DNA of 43,197 bases from Chitinophagaceae bacterium (GTDB taxonomy: Bacteria; Bacteroidota; Bacteroidia; Chitinophagales; Chitinophagaceae). Position numbers and translations under genes: made by a program. The stretch's first letter is position 1. Every line of letters begins with the position of its first letter. The notes beneath the pieces were generated by a model. That model had not been told where the DNA came from, ran no database searches, and was given only the letters and a program-made list of their open reading frames with translations. Location of the stretch: positions 1 through 43,197 of the forward strand of contig JAICZH010000017.1 of the NCBI GenBank assembly GCA_025933775.1, given 5' to 3'. Shown in pieces: positions 8,592 to 17,276 of this stretch.

Positions 8592-10955
8592 ATGAAGCAG
8601 TTTTTATCAAGAGTATTACTTTTTATTTCCCGGCTGTTACAATCAATATGGCTTTATTTTCCTGCAATAATATTTTTATTGCTTTCTATTTTTTGTTTCT
8701 GGATGCTGGGGCAGGGAAAAGATATTATCATTGCCTTTACAGAAAATAAGTCAAGAACTATTTTCTCATTAAATTATACACGCATTATATTTTTTGTGGC
8801 AATCGGTTTTTGGGTATATGTAAGTTGGTATTCATCACGCATTATTTCTTACATAAAAAAAGCAACGCAGGAAGAAGATGATAAAATAATTGCCGGCGAG
8901 GTTGGTGTTAAAAAATATACGGAGCCGTATCCTTTTTCTGAAACAGGAAAAAGTTTTCTTGAAAGGTTTCCGCGCATTATTGGCAATATATGTTTTTTAA
9001 TATTAGAACTTGCTACGTTGCAGTCTCCGGCTTTTTTGTACGCCATTTCACTTAAAGCGGCCTGGATTATTTTTTTCATTTCATTAATAATACTTCGTTA
9101 TATAAATGAATGGGCAAAAAATAAACTTGCACTAAAACCCGCATTTACCAAATGGTTTTATGCATTGTTGTTTTTATTTAGCGCGTTTATAGTAATAGCA
9201 TCTTTATTTCCCAAAATTTATATTCTCACCCTTTTTGGTTTGTTGCTGCTTTTTCATGTTGTTTTTATTTTATATACCAATCTCCGCAGAGTGCAGGTGC
9301 GGCAAAAAGCGCAGCAGATCGCGCTTACACAAAAACAATTGCGCAAAGAACCTATGTTGTTTGAAAGATTCATGAATTACCTTTATATACCGAAAGCAGA
9401 GAGCGGTTATTTCAAATGGTTTGTATTTATCAGCGCTGCCGGTATTATTTTATACATTGCATCCATCATCTGGCTTTCATTTGCAAGAAGCATCGGACCT
9501 TTTCCTTTTATCATCCTCGCTTTTGGTGTATTGCTTGCATTTGGAAATTTTGTAGCTGCGTTTTCGGTAAAGTATAAAGTGAACTTTCATTTTCTTTTAT
9601 TCTTATTAGCGTTTATACTTGGTTTTGGCGAAACACATTATGTAAGAACGATTAACCTGCACGCAAATAATACTTATGAAGTGCGGCCCGATTTAAAAAG
9701 TTATCTCCGAACATGGCTTGCCGATAGAAACATTGCAGCGCTTCCCGATTCTGCAAAGTATGATGTGTATTTTGTAATGAGCAACGGAGGCGCATCCCGT
9801 TCCGGTTACTGGACTGCCGGAGTTTTGGGCCGGCTTGAAGATGTGTCTCTTGCTTACGATACATCCAACAGGTTTTCCAATCATATATTTTGCCTTTCAG
9901 GAACTTCCGGGGGTGGAGTAGGGGTGGCTACTTTTTTTTCATTGTTAAGAAATAAACAATTGCATACTGATGCAAAGTATGAAGCATCAGCAAAAAATTT
10001 TTTAAAACAAGATTACTTTACCTACACGGTTGCCCGTATGCTTGGCCCCGATTTTTTCAATTATATATTTCATGTAAGCGCCGCTAAAGACAGGGCTGCA
10101 GCATTGGAAATATCTTTTGAAGAATCTTCGCACAATAAAAATGACAGCAGTTATGAAGTTCCCTTTTATGATACCTTATCAAAATTTCCAGCAATAAAAA
10201 ATGGCAAAATTTATTTGCCCATACTTTTTGTAAACACTACAAGAATGCAAGACGGGAACCCCGGAATTGTTACCAACCTTAAGCCAGATTCAGGAGTTTA
10301 TAATGAAAGAATTGATGTGTTGCATTTATTAAATAGTAATAACGACATTAGCCTTACAACGGGCGCCATTCTTGGCGCACGGTTTCCTTACTTAAGCCCT
10401 GCCGGGAGAATTGGCGATAGTTATTTTGTAGATGGTGGCTATTTCGATAATTCGGGGGCAGGCGTTATTCAGGAAACGATACGCGGCATTTTGAATATTG
10501 AGAAAGAAGACAGCCTTACTAACGGTGATGCGTACACGCAAATAAAAAAATTACGATTTATAGTATTGCACATTGTAAACAGCCCTGTAAATGCCGATTC
10601 AAGCAATATTGTGCCGGTGGCCCCCATTAAAAATGATTTGCTTAGCCCCATCGTTACCATTGAAGGCGCTTACGATATGCAAACAACGGTAAATGATATT
10701 CGGCTTATTAATTATATTAGCGACATTAATAAATATGGCGGCCATCCGGCAATTTATAAACGAATCTCTTTATATGAAGATACCACCGAATGGAATCATG
10801 ATGCATTACATACAAGGTATAATAAAGAACCGCCTTATGCAATGAATTGGTTCATGTCGGATACTTTGCTGCGCCGGATTGATAAAAGATTAATCCAATG
10901 CCCGCAATTAAACGACCTGATAAATTATATTTTGAAAAAAAATAAATTAAAATGA
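8592..10955 (+). CDS. multipass membrane protein with patatin-like phospholipase domain
   Basis: 787 residues. The first roughly 370 contain about eight to nine hydrophobic segments with a cytosolic basic loop (RRVQVRQKAQQ). The C-terminal half is a patatin-like hydrolase: an oxyanion-type glycine motif (MSNGGASRSGYW), nucleophile elbow GTSGGG with Ser about 438, and catalytic Asp in VDGGYFDNSGA (about 614), giving a Ser-Asp dyad expected of a lipid acyl hydrolase. Location: inner membrane with the patatin domain attached. Substrate unknown; a membrane phospholipase or lysophospholipase is likely. Its stop overlaps the start of the SDR gene (ATGA), so the two are co-translated. Confidence 0.88.
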   Translation: MKQFLSRVLLFISRLLQSIWLYFPAIIFLLLSIFCFWMLGQGKDIIIAFTENKSRTIFSLNYTRIIFFVAIGFWVYVSWYSSRIISYIKKATQEEDDKIIAGEVGVKKYTEPYPFSETGKSFLERFPRIIGNICFLILELATLQSPAFLYAISLKAAWIIFFISLIILRYINEWAKNKLALKPAFTKWFYALLFLFSAFIVIASLFPKIYILTLFGLLLLFHVVFILYTNLRRVQVRQKAQQIALTQKQLRKEPMLFERFMNYLYIPKAESGYFKWFVFISAAGIILYIASIIWLSFARSIGPFPFIILAFGVLLAFGNFVAAFSVKYKVNFHFLLFLLAFILGFGETHYVRTINLHANNTYEVRPDLKSYLRTWLADRNIAALPDSAKYDVYFVMSNGGASRSGYWTAGVLGRLEDVSLAYDTSNRFSNHIFCLSGTSGGGVGVATFFSLLRNKQLHTDAKYEASAKNFLKQDYFTYTVARMLGPDFFNYIFHVSAAKDRAAALEISFEESSHNKNDSSYEVPFYDTLSKFPAIKNGKIYLPILFVNTTRMQDGNPGIVTNLKPDSGVYNERIDVLHLLNSNNDISLTTGAILGARFPYLSPAGRIGDSYFVDGGYFDNSGAGVIQETIRGILNIEKEDSLTNGDAYTQIKKLRFIVLHIVNSPVNADSSNIVPVAPIKNDLLSPIVTIEGAYDMQTTVNDIRLINYISDINKYGGHPAIYKRISLYEDTTEWNHDALHTRYNKEPPYAMNWFMSDTLLRRIDKRLIQCPQLNDLINYILKKNKLK

Positions 10956-11638
10956 TAGCAGTTGTAACAGGGGCTTTCGGCAACCTTGGAAAAGCAGTAG
11001 TAAAAAAATTTATTAAGGAAGGATATTTTGTAATCGGCACTGCAGCACCAAATGAAGAAGCTTCCACTCATTTCCCTGAAGATAAATTTGAGAAAATTAT
11101 TGTTGACCTCGGGAACGAAGAAGAATCAAAAAAATTTATTGATGCAGTAATTGCAAAACATCACCAAATTGATGCAGCCATACTTACCGCTGGCGGTTTT
11201 GCCATGGGCGCCATTGCTAATACAAGCACAAGCGATATTTACAAACAATATAAACTGAATTTTGAAACTGCGTATAATCCTGCCCGTTATATATTCATTC
11301 AAATGATGCAGCAAAACAACGGTAGAATTTTTTTGATCGGGTCAAAGCCGGGACTTCATGCAAAGAATGGAAAAGGGATGATTGCATACAGCTTGTCGAA
11401 GTCGCTTATTTTTCATCTTGCCGAATTGATGAACGACGAAGCAAAAGAAAAAAATGTAGTTACAACAGTTGTAGTGCCCGGCACCATTGATACTGCGCCT
11501 AACCGAAAAGCCATGCCTGACGCTACTTTCAGCAATTGGGTAACGCCCGAAGAAATTGCAAATATTATTTACTGGCATTGCACCAATGAAGCAAATGTTC
11601 TTCGCGAGCCCGTTTTGAAAGTGTATAATAAAGCATAA
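10952..11638 (+). CDS. short-chain dehydrogenase/reductase
   Basis: 228 residues. N-terminal nucleotide-binding TGAFGNLGKA (about 6-15) and the catalytic YxxxK as YSLSK (Tyr about 146) with an upstream Gly-Ser region (IFLIGSKPGLHAKNG) define a classical SDR Rossmann enzyme. LTAGGF replaces the usual NNAG element, and the overall size resembles dihydropteridine-reductase-like short SDRs, but the substrate cannot be told. Its ATG overlaps the patatin gene stop by 4 nt (ATGA), an operon with translational coupling, so it may act on a lipid-derived product; that is inference only. Confidence 0.9.
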   Translation: MIAVVTGAFGNLGKAVVKKFIKEGYFVIGTAAPNEEASTHFPEDKFEKIIVDLGNEEESKKFIDAVIAKHHQIDAAILTAGGFAMGAIANTSTSDIYKQYKLNFETAYNPARYIFIQMMQQNNGRIFLIGSKPGLHAKNGKGMIAYSLSKSLIFHLAELMNDEAKEKNVVTTVVVPGTIDTAPNRKAMPDATFSNWVTPEEIANIIYWHCTNEANVLREPVLKVYNKA

Positions 11639-11666
11639 TTTTTTTAAAAATTTATACCACACAACT

Positions 11667-12014
11667 ATGGCATATAATGAAAAATTAACCAATAAAGTTC
11701 GTTCTGCTCTTTCGCACATTACTAATGTAGAAGAGAAAAAAATGTTTCGCGGTATTACATTTATGGTAAACAATAAAATGTGCATCAGTGCAGGCGATAA
11801 TGAATTGATGTGCCGGATTGACCCTTCTTTGCATGAAGCATCTGTTGAAAAAAATGGCTGCCGCCCGGTTATAATGAAAGGCAGAGAATGCAGAGGCTAT
11901 GTTTACGTTAACGAAGAGGGAATGAAAACAAAAAAAGATTTTGACTATTGGATTGGCCTTGCGCTTGAGTTTAATAAACGCGCCAAAGCTTCAAAGAAGA
12001 AAAAGAAAAAGTAA
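11667..12014 (+). CDS. TfoX N-terminal domain protein
   Basis: 115 residues fitting the TfoX_N family (named after the competence regulator TfoX/Sxy N-terminal domain): VRSALSHITNVEEKKMFRGITFMVNNKMCISAG followed by LMCRIDPSLHEA and GYVYVNEEGMKTKKDFDYWI. The domain occurs alone in many bacteria and its role there is unknown; no DNA-binding C-terminal domain is present. The protein ends in a lysine-rich tail (KASKKKKKK). It lies 28 nt after the SDR gene and is probably the last gene of the patatin-SDR transcript, given the terminator-like palindrome at 12215-12264. Confidence 0.87.
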   Translation: MAYNEKLTNKVRSALSHITNVEEKKMFRGITFMVNNKMCISAGDNELMCRIDPSLHEASVEKNGCRPVIMKGRECRGYVYVNEEGMKTKKDFDYWIGLALEFNKRAKASKKKKKK

Positions 12015-12185
12015 GTTTTTATTTTAAATAAAATGTTTGCAAAATAAAAAACCCCTGTTTCCAGGGGGATTTGGTTAGTAAAATCTATTTTTTGATTTCA
12101 ATTATATAACGCAGCATAGGTACTTTTTATTATGTTTTAAATTTTTAAAATAAAAAGAAATGAAGCTCCATGTTCCTCAAAAGCG

Positions 12186-12243
12186 GGCGGTGTGGACACT
12201 GTCCACGGCGAGCCACAGCCGTTGGTGAGACACCAAGGGCTGT
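12186..12243. repeat. palindrome cluster, family R2 (copy 1)
   Basis: A perfect odd palindrome GTGGACA-C-TGTCCAC at 12192-12206 is followed by a nested one at 12215-12243: outer ACAGCC/GGCTGT, inner TTGGTG-AGA-CACCAA. The GTG-(N)GGA-CAC core recurs in GC-rich islands at 20151-20174 and 36199-36214, each in a non-coding gap beside accessory genes. Confidence 0.6.
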
Positions 12244-12264
12244 ATTGTTTTTACTTTTTTTTTT
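12215..12264 (+). terminator. candidate terminator of the patatin-SDR-TfoX unit
   Basis: A stem of 12 bp plus one G-G mismatch (12215-12243) is followed by a T-rich tract including a T10-type run (about 12245-12264). This matches an intrinsic terminator on the plus strand, about 200 nt after the TfoX-N gene. Confidence 0.5.
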
Positions 12265-12378
12265 ATAAAAAAATGAATCTTACAGTTCTTAAAAATAATT
12301 TCTTCAATTTTTAAACAAAATATTTTTTCTGATTAATAAGTATCTTGCCTGTACTTTTAATTAAAAAAAATACATTCC

Positions 12379-13269
12379 ATGAAAAAGATTGCTTTTATTT
12401 TCTTAAGTTGTATGTGCATTTTTATTTTAACCAAATGCACATCATCAACTTCATCAACCAACACAAACACAGATTCAACTGCCATGAAAGTTTCCGACAC
12501 AAACAATGTAACCGACAATTGGAAAATCGGCATTCAGATGTGGTCATTCAGAATGTTTCCTTTTGCAGAAGCCCTCGATAAAGTAGATAGCTGCGGCGTA
12601 AAATATATTGAAGCATTTTGGGGACAACCACTCGGCGCAGGAATGAAAGATAGCTTCGGCGTGCGCATGAGCAATGATAGTAAAGCCAAACTAAAACAAC
12701 TTCTGCAACAAAAAGGAATCAGCATTGTTGCCATGGGCGTAATTGTTCCGAAAACAAAAGAAGAATGGAAACAGGCTTTTGATCTTGCAAAAGAATTTGG
12801 ATTGAGTTACATAACTGCCGAGCCGCTCAAAAATCAATGGGACATGGTAGATAGCATGGCCGGCGCTTATGGAATTAAAGTTGCTATTCACGATCATCCA
12901 AAACCCAATGCATACTGGAGCCCTGATTCAGTTTTGGCTGCAACCGTTGGCCATCCTAACATTGGCTCCTGCGCCGACCTGGGGCATTGGGCGCGAAATG
13001 GTGTAAACCCTGTTGATGCGCTTAAAAAATTAGAAGGACATGTATTTGGCGTGCATTTAAAAGATGTGGTAAAGTTTGATGACGTTCATGCCGCAGATAC
13101 TGTTGTGGGAAAAGGAGTAATTGATTTTGCGCCGATATTCCAGGAGCTGAAACGCCAGCATTTCAACGGAATGTTTTCGATAGAACATGAATCCAACTGG
13201 TATCACAGCGTGCCGGATATAATTGCAACCGTTCAGTTTTATAAAGATCAAATAGCAAAACTGAAATGA
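12379..13269 (+). CDS. lipoprotein with sugar phosphate isomerase/epimerase TIM-barrel domain
   Basis: 296 residues. Lipoprotein signal with Cys at residue 20 (ILTKC), then a Ser/Thr-rich linker and a xylose-isomerase-like TIM barrel (AP endonuclease family 2 fold). Visible barrel motifs are IGIQMWSFR, GVKYIEAFWG, VAIHDHPKP, SCADLGHWARNGVNP, GVHLKDV and FSIEHE, which supply the Glu/Asp/His metal ligands usual in this fold. Such exported barrels in Bacteroidota are thought to act on sugars or inositols at the cell surface or in the periplasm. The substrate is unknown. Monocistronic by spacing. Confidence 0.87.
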   Translation: MKKIAFIFLSCMCIFILTKCTSSTSSTNTNTDSTAMKVSDTNNVTDNWKIGIQMWSFRMFPFAEALDKVDSCGVKYIEAFWGQPLGAGMKDSFGVRMSNDSKAKLKQLLQQKGISIVAMGVIVPKTKEEWKQAFDLAKEFGLSYITAEPLKNQWDMVDSMAGAYGIKVAIHDHPKPNAYWSPDSVLAATVGHPNIGSCADLGHWARNGVNPVDALKKLEGHVFGVHLKDVVKFDDVHAADTVVGKGVIDFAPIFQELKRQHFNGMFSIEHESNWYHSVPDIIATVQFYKDQIAKLK

Positions 13270-13389
13270 TGATTACAGGACCCTCTCAAAAAAATTTTCG
13301 ATTATGAAACGTTGTAATTGAGATTTTTTATTTTTAAATTTATAGCCCATCCGTGGCCTGTATTTCTTCACATTTTAAAACTTACAGCT

Positions 13390-13686
13390 ATGTTTATTGT
13401 AAGAGACATTTTTAATTTACAATTCGGAAAGTATAAAGATGCCAAAGCATTATTTGATGAGGCAAAAAATAAAAAAATGCTTCCGGACACCAACAGTCTT
13501 AGATTGCTAACAGACTTTACCGGCGATTCGTACCGGATGATAATGGAATTAAGTTTCGATACGCTTTCAGATTATGAAAAATCAATGACGAGCAGCCTGA
13601 ATGAAGAAGAATGGAAAAAATGGTATGAAAGATTCAAACCATTAGTGCGAACCTCAAGCCGCGAAATATTGAAGCAGGTAGGCTGA
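13390..13686 (+). CDS. small conserved protein, NIPSNAP-like alpha/beta barrel (tentative)
   Basis: From the ATG at 13390 it has 98 residues (MFIVRDIFNLQFGKYKDAKALFDEA...). An upstream in-frame start at 13318 would add a hydrophobic leader encoded by AT-rich non-coding-like DNA and is less likely. The pattern beta-strand, FGKYKDA helix, strand LTDFTGDSYRMIMELSF and helix SDYEKSM resembles dimeric alpha/beta-barrel (NIPSNAP or ABM-like) proteins. No catalytic residues can be assigned. The gene ends 2 nt before the first R3 repeat. Confidence 0.65.
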   Translation: MFIVRDIFNLQFGKYKDAKALFDEAKNKKMLPDTNSLRLLTDFTGDSYRMIMELSFDTLSDYEKSMTSSLNEEEWKKWYERFKPLVRTSSREILKQVG

Positions 13687-13688
13687 AC

Positions 13689-13714
13689 CTAACGGTAACG
13701 CGTACACGAAAACT
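13689..13714 (+). repeat. R3 repeat, copy 1 (left flank of a one-gene cassette)
   Basis: 26 nt beginning CTAACGGTAACGCGTACACG. An imperfect direct copy lies at 14405-14430 and a third at 33001-33026. Copies 1 and 2 bracket a single gene with its own terminator. Confidence 0.6.
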
Positions 13715-13732
13715 TTAAATTGAGTGTATGCA

Positions 13733-14275
13733 ATGGACTTAAATACCATAAGTAAGAGAATGACAACAAAAACCAAATCTGACATTTTAAAAATCGGATG
13801 GTATCAAGTTTTTGGCGGATGTATTGGCGTTTTAAATATTCTTTATTCATTTTTTAATCCTGTTCAATTTTTAGCGCTAAATATTCTGATTTATTTTTTT
13901 ATGTTTTTGTTTTTTGCATATTCAATTTTCTGCGGGATACTTTGTTTGAAACATAAAGCCAACGCTTTGAAGCATTCTTTAATAAATCAGTTTTTACAGT
14001 TAATAGGTTTTGCAGTTTTCGGTTTTGCTTTTATTTATGTTGCTGGATTTTATTTATCAATCGGGCTTGACTTGTCAAATTCTATTGATGTTAAAATTGA
14101 TTTTGGCATTTTAAAGTTTGATTTTAACATAAATCGTCAATATGATCGAACAGAAATGAGTTTCAATTTAGTTGCATTTGCTCTTATTTATTGGATTGAT
14201 AGGCTTGTAAGAAGAACTAAAACTGAAAAAACTAATATTGAAATTGCATCAATTGGAACTAAGGATTTTGCTTAA
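13733..14275 (+). CDS. small integral membrane protein of unknown function (cassette gene)
   Basis: 180 residues from the ATG at 13733 (a GTG at 13724 would add three residues). Three to four hydrophobic helices are visible: about 24-41, 44-67, 77-104 and near 140-155. Between the last two is a polar, beta-looking segment (IDVKIDFGILKFDFNINRQYDR). Unknown family and function. The gene is flanked by direct R3 repeats (13689-13714 and 14405-14430), is more AT-rich than its neighbours and has its own strong terminator, all suggestive of an acquired single-gene insert (inference). Confidence 0.7.
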   Translation: MDLNTISKRMTTKTKSDILKIGWYQVFGGCIGVLNILYSFFNPVQFLALNILIYFFMFLFFAYSIFCGILCLKHKANALKHSLINQFLQLIGFAVFGFAFIYVAGFYLSIGLDLSNSIDVKIDFGILKFDFNINRQYDRTEMSFNLVAFALIYWIDRLVRRTKTEKTNIEIASIGTKDFA

Positions 14276-14303
14276 TGACGCATTTTTATAAATTTTTTAT
14301 AAT

Positions 14304-14341
14304 AAAAAGCTGAACAGTTTTATCATTGTTCGGCTTTTTTT
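14304..14341 (+). terminator. intrinsic terminator of the cassette membrane-protein gene
   Basis: Left stem AAAAAGCTGAACA at 14304-14316 pairs with TGTTCGGCTTTTT at 14327-14339 (one G-U), loop of 10 nt, followed by further T. It lies 28 nt after the stop codon. Confidence 0.85.
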
Positions 14342-14404
14342 ATCAGAAGAAACAAATAATTATTCTTCATTAATTTTATCTTTATTTTACTTTGTTACAA
14401 GTAA

Positions 14405-14430
14405 CTAACGGTAATGCACACACGAAAAGT
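14405..14430 (+). repeat. R3 repeat, copy 2 (right flank of the cassette)
   Basis: 26 nt beginning CTAACGGTAATGCACACACG, matching copy 1 at 13689-13714 in about 21 of 26 positions and in the same orientation. Confidence 0.6.
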
Positions 14431-14467
14431 AATAGATATTTATAACCTCTGCAAAAAATAAATTCTT

Positions 14468-16237
14468 ATGAAAAAAAATTTATCGGCTAAAAAAAAATTT
14501 CAATACATCATTCTTTTTCTTGCCTGCAATATTTTTTTTAATACATTATCTGCGCAAGGTTTTTTAAAAGCTGATGGAAAAGAAATTGTAAATGCAAAAG
14601 GCCAAAATATTTTATTAAGAGGCGAAGGCCTTGGCGGCTGGATGCTTCAGGAAGGATACATGCTGGGCGTTTATAAAGATGCACAACAAAATAAAATAAA
14701 AAAAAGAATTAGAGAATTGATTGGCACTAAAGAAACGAAAGAATTTTATAATGCTTGGCTGCATAATTTCATTCGTAAAATTGATATGGATTCCATGCAT
14801 GCCTGGGGCTTTAATTCTGTGCGGTTGCCTATTCATTATAATCTTTTTACTTTGCCCGTTGATGAAGAACCTGTTGCCGGAAAAAACACATGGCTTAACA
14901 AAGGTTTTATTTTAACCGATAGTTTACTGGCATGGTGCAAAGTCAATCGCATTTATTTAATTCTCGACCTGCACGCAGCGCCCGGCGGCCAGGGGAATGA
15001 TTTGAATATTTCTGATCGTGATAGCAGCAAGCCTTCGCTTTGGCAAAGCGAAGCCAACCAGCAAAAAACAATTGCGCTTTGGAAAAAATTAGCAACGCGT
15101 TATAAAAATGAAAAATGGATTGGAGGTTATGATATTTTAAATGAGCCTAATTGGGGATTTACCGATCCAATAAATGATAAGAATGGATTAAAAGAAAAAA
15201 ATAATGCTGCAATAAAAAAATTATTTCAGCAAATAACAAATGCCATTCGTTCGGTTGATACCAATCACATCATTATTATTGAAGGCAATGGGTGGGGAAA
15301 TAATTACAATGGAATTTTACCAACCTGGGATAAAAATATGGTGTTGAGTTTTCATAAGTATTGGGATTATAATAAACCTGAAAATATTCAACGCATACTT
15401 GATGCAAGAAATAGATACAATGTTCCGGTATGGCTTGGAGAAACCGGAGAAAACTCTAATGTTTGGTACACCGAAGAAATTCGGTTGCTCGAAAAAAATA
15501 ATATCGGATGGAGTATGTGGCCGTTAAAAAAAATGGGCGCTAATAATCCTTTGGAAATAAAATCAAATATTAATTATGATTCAGTAAAAAATTATTTAAA
15601 CGGAAACGGTGAAAAGCCAAATGAAAAAAATGCTTACAAAGGGCTACTTCAACTAACCCAATCTGCAAAAATGAAAAATAATATTTTTCATAAAGATGTA
15701 ATTGATGCTATGTTTCGTCAGCCATTTTCTGACAAAACCATTCCATATCATTCTTATAATTTAAAAAATAATGTAACCATAAACGCAGTAGATTATGATT
15801 TGGGAAGAAACGGAGCTGCATATTTTGATATGGATACTGCCAACTATCGCACTTCAGGAGTGAGTGGCACCGGCAATCGCGGCCATGTGTATCGCAACGA
15901 TGGAGTTGATATTTATAAAGATTCTTCAAAAGAAAATACTTATTATGTAGGCGATATTGAAAATGGTGAATGGCTACAATACACTATCAATGTTTCGAAA
16001 AACGGAAACTATAATTTTATTATTTCTTATGAAGGAGGCAAATCAGATGGAAAAATCTCTATCACTTCCAATGGCAAAATCGTTAAAGAAATTAATCTTC
16101 CTTCTACTGATAAAGATGAATGGACAACAGTAACTTTAAAAAATATTTTTCTTTCAAAAGGAATTAACAGGTTAGTTATTAAAATAATAAAAGGAGGATT
16201 TAAATTACAAAGTATAAAAATTTATAGGATTAAATAG
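14468..16237 (+). CDS. secreted GH5-type glycoside hydrolase with C-terminal CBM6/35-like module
   Basis: 589 residues. A Sec signal peptide (ending near LSAQG) precedes a GH5-like (beta/alpha)8 barrel, with LLRGEGLGGWMLQEGY, FNSVRLPIHYNLF, LILDLHAAPGGQG and the catalytic acid in YDILNEPNW (Glu about 225). The nucleophile is in WLGETGEN (Glu about 324). The last roughly 140 residues form a beta-sandwich carbohydrate-binding module: an N-terminal YDLGRNGAAYFD, then YVGDIENGEWLQYTINV and a C-terminal LVIKIIKGGFKLQSIKI. Probable role: endo-acting hydrolysis of an extracellular beta-glucan or related polysaccharide; specificity is not readable. No SusC/SusD pair or other carbohydrate genes adjoin, apart from the sugar isomerase-like lipoprotein upstream. 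Confidence 0.92.
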   Translation: MKKNLSAKKKFQYIILFLACNIFFNTLSAQGFLKADGKEIVNAKGQNILLRGEGLGGWMLQEGYMLGVYKDAQQNKIKKRIRELIGTKETKEFYNAWLHNFIRKIDMDSMHAWGFNSVRLPIHYNLFTLPVDEEPVAGKNTWLNKGFILTDSLLAWCKVNRIYLILDLHAAPGGQGNDLNISDRDSSKPSLWQSEANQQKTIALWKKLATRYKNEKWIGGYDILNEPNWGFTDPINDKNGLKEKNNAAIKKLFQQITNAIRSVDTNHIIIIEGNGWGNNYNGILPTWDKNMVLSFHKYWDYNKPENIQRILDARNRYNVPVWLGETGENSNVWYTEEIRLLEKNNIGWSMWPLKKMGANNPLEIKSNINYDSVKNYLNGNGEKPNEKNAYKGLLQLTQSAKMKNNIFHKDVIDAMFRQPFSDKTIPYHSYNLKNNVTINAVDYDLGRNGAAYFDMDTANYRTSGVSGTGNRGHVYRNDGVDIYKDSSKENTYYVGDIENGEWLQYTINVSKNGNYNFIISYEGGKSDGKISITSNGKIVKEINLPSTDKDEWTTVTLKNIFLSKGINRLVIKIIKGGFKLQSIKIYRIK

Positions 16238-16295
16238 ATTAAACACAATCATTAAACTTTTCAATTGCATCAGCCTGAAATACTGGAAAAAAATT

Positions 16296-16829
16296 ATGAA
16301 TAAAGAAGTATGGACTATTGGCCACTCAACGCATTCTTTAGAAGATTTTATTGCAATGCTTCAATCGTTCCGGATTAAATTACTTGCCGACATCAGGAGC
16401 TTTCCCGGTTCGCGAAAATTTCCTCACTTCAATAAAGAAGCGTTGCAGATTTCATTACCTCAAAATGGAATTAAATATATTCATATAAAAAATCTTGGTG
16501 GAAGAAGAAAAGCAAATCCGGATTCAAAAAATACTGGATGGCGGCACATCGCATTTCGTGCTTATGCCGATTATATGGAAACAAATGCATTTGCAGAAGG
16601 AATACAGGAACTTGAAAAAATGGCGCTCCAGCAACACACTGCTTTTATGTGTTCTGAAGCGCTGTGGTGGCGCTGCCATCGCTCCATGGTTTCGGATTAT
16701 TTAAAATGGCAAGGATGGAAAGTAATGCATATAATGGGTATTGAAAAAGCAACCGAACATACTTACACATCGCCTGCAAGAATTATAAATGGCAAACTAA
16801 ATTATGAAAAAGATGAAAATAAAAGTTAA
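16296..16829 (+). CDS. DUF488 family protein
   Basis: 177 residues with the DUF488 hallmarks: N-terminal WTIGHSTHSLEDF, LLADIRSFPGSRKFPHFNKEAL, YIHIKNLGGRR and FMCSEALWWRCHRSMVSDYL, where the Cys-x-Glu and Cys-His-Arg residues cluster. The family's biochemical role is not established. Cytosolic, no signal. It lies 58 nt after the GH5 gene on the same strand, but no functional link is apparent. Confidence 0.9.
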   Translation: MNKEVWTIGHSTHSLEDFIAMLQSFRIKLLADIRSFPGSRKFPHFNKEALQISLPQNGIKYIHIKNLGGRRKANPDSKNTGWRHIAFRAYADYMETNAFAEGIQELEKMALQQHTAFMCSEALWWRCHRSMVSDYLKWQGWKVMHIMGIEKATEHTYTSPARIINGKLNYEKDENKS

Positions 16830-16922
16830 TGGTATCTTTTAGATACTATATTAATGCGTTACAAAATTTACAAATTAATTTTTTTAAAGAAATTATTTAT
16901 TAAAAATGCACAGAATATATTT

Positions 16923-17276
16923 TTACTGTACAATTATTTTACCCTTCATTACTTCGTGGATGGCGCAAAAATAATTGTAGCTATTTTCCACCGCCATTTT
17001 CCATGAGCCACCCGCTGCAATTTTACCTGAAGTCCATGCTTTAGTTAGTTCCTCCGTTACACAATGAGTTACTATATCGTGATTTACCCAAATAACCGTA
17101 TCGCCTTTCTTTACGGTAAGTTCTTCGGGCTGAAATTTCATGTTTTTAATTTCCACTGTGTAAACTTCGGGACCTTTATTGATGGCATTCTCTTCAGGTG
17201 TGGTGCAACCATTTATGAAAAAAAGGAGAAACAGATAAATAAATATTATTCCTCCAAGTTTAAAATTATTAATCAT
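16923..17276 (-). CDS. cupredoxin (pseudoazurin/plastocyanin-like) lipoprotein
   Basis: 117 residues. Lipoprotein signal with Cys at 24 (FINGC). The mature domain is a type-1 copper fold: VEIKNMKFQPEELTVKKGDTVIWVNHD followed by the copper ligands His (THCV region) and the C-terminal loop CAIHEVM, i.e. Cys-x2-His-x2-Met as in pseudoazurin. Predicted to be a periplasmic or surface small electron carrier or copper binder. It overlaps the DUF4142 gene by 4 nt (ATGA), so both are expressed from the ECF-type promoter at 17848-17873. Confidence 0.92.
   Translation of the reverse strand: MINNFKLGGIIFIYLFLLFFINGCTTPEENAINKGPEVYTVEIKNMKFQPEELTVKKGDTVIWVNHDIVTHCVTEELTKAWTSGKIAAGGSWKMAVENSYNYFCAIHEVMKGKIIVQ

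Larger units (their letters stand above)
12015..12378. other. gene-free gap with hairpins
   Basis: No ORF is supported here. The gap holds a CCCCTG-TTTC-CAGGGG hairpin at 12052-12067, whose T-rich flank lies on its minus-strand 3' side although no minus-strand gene reads into it. It also holds the GC-rich palindrome cluster at 12186-12243 and then about 130 nt of AT-rich leader before the next gene. Confidence 0.6.

Noticed and set aside
12052-12067. Terminator for a minus-strand gene
   Set aside because: The T-rich flank is on the minus strand but no minus-strand gene runs into it; treated only as a hairpin in the gap.
13680-13700. Integron attC site at the R3 repeat
   Set aside because: Only copy 1 has a motif fitting the RYYYAAC core; the other copies do not, no paired core sites with the expected imperfect fold are seen, and no integrase gene is in the window.
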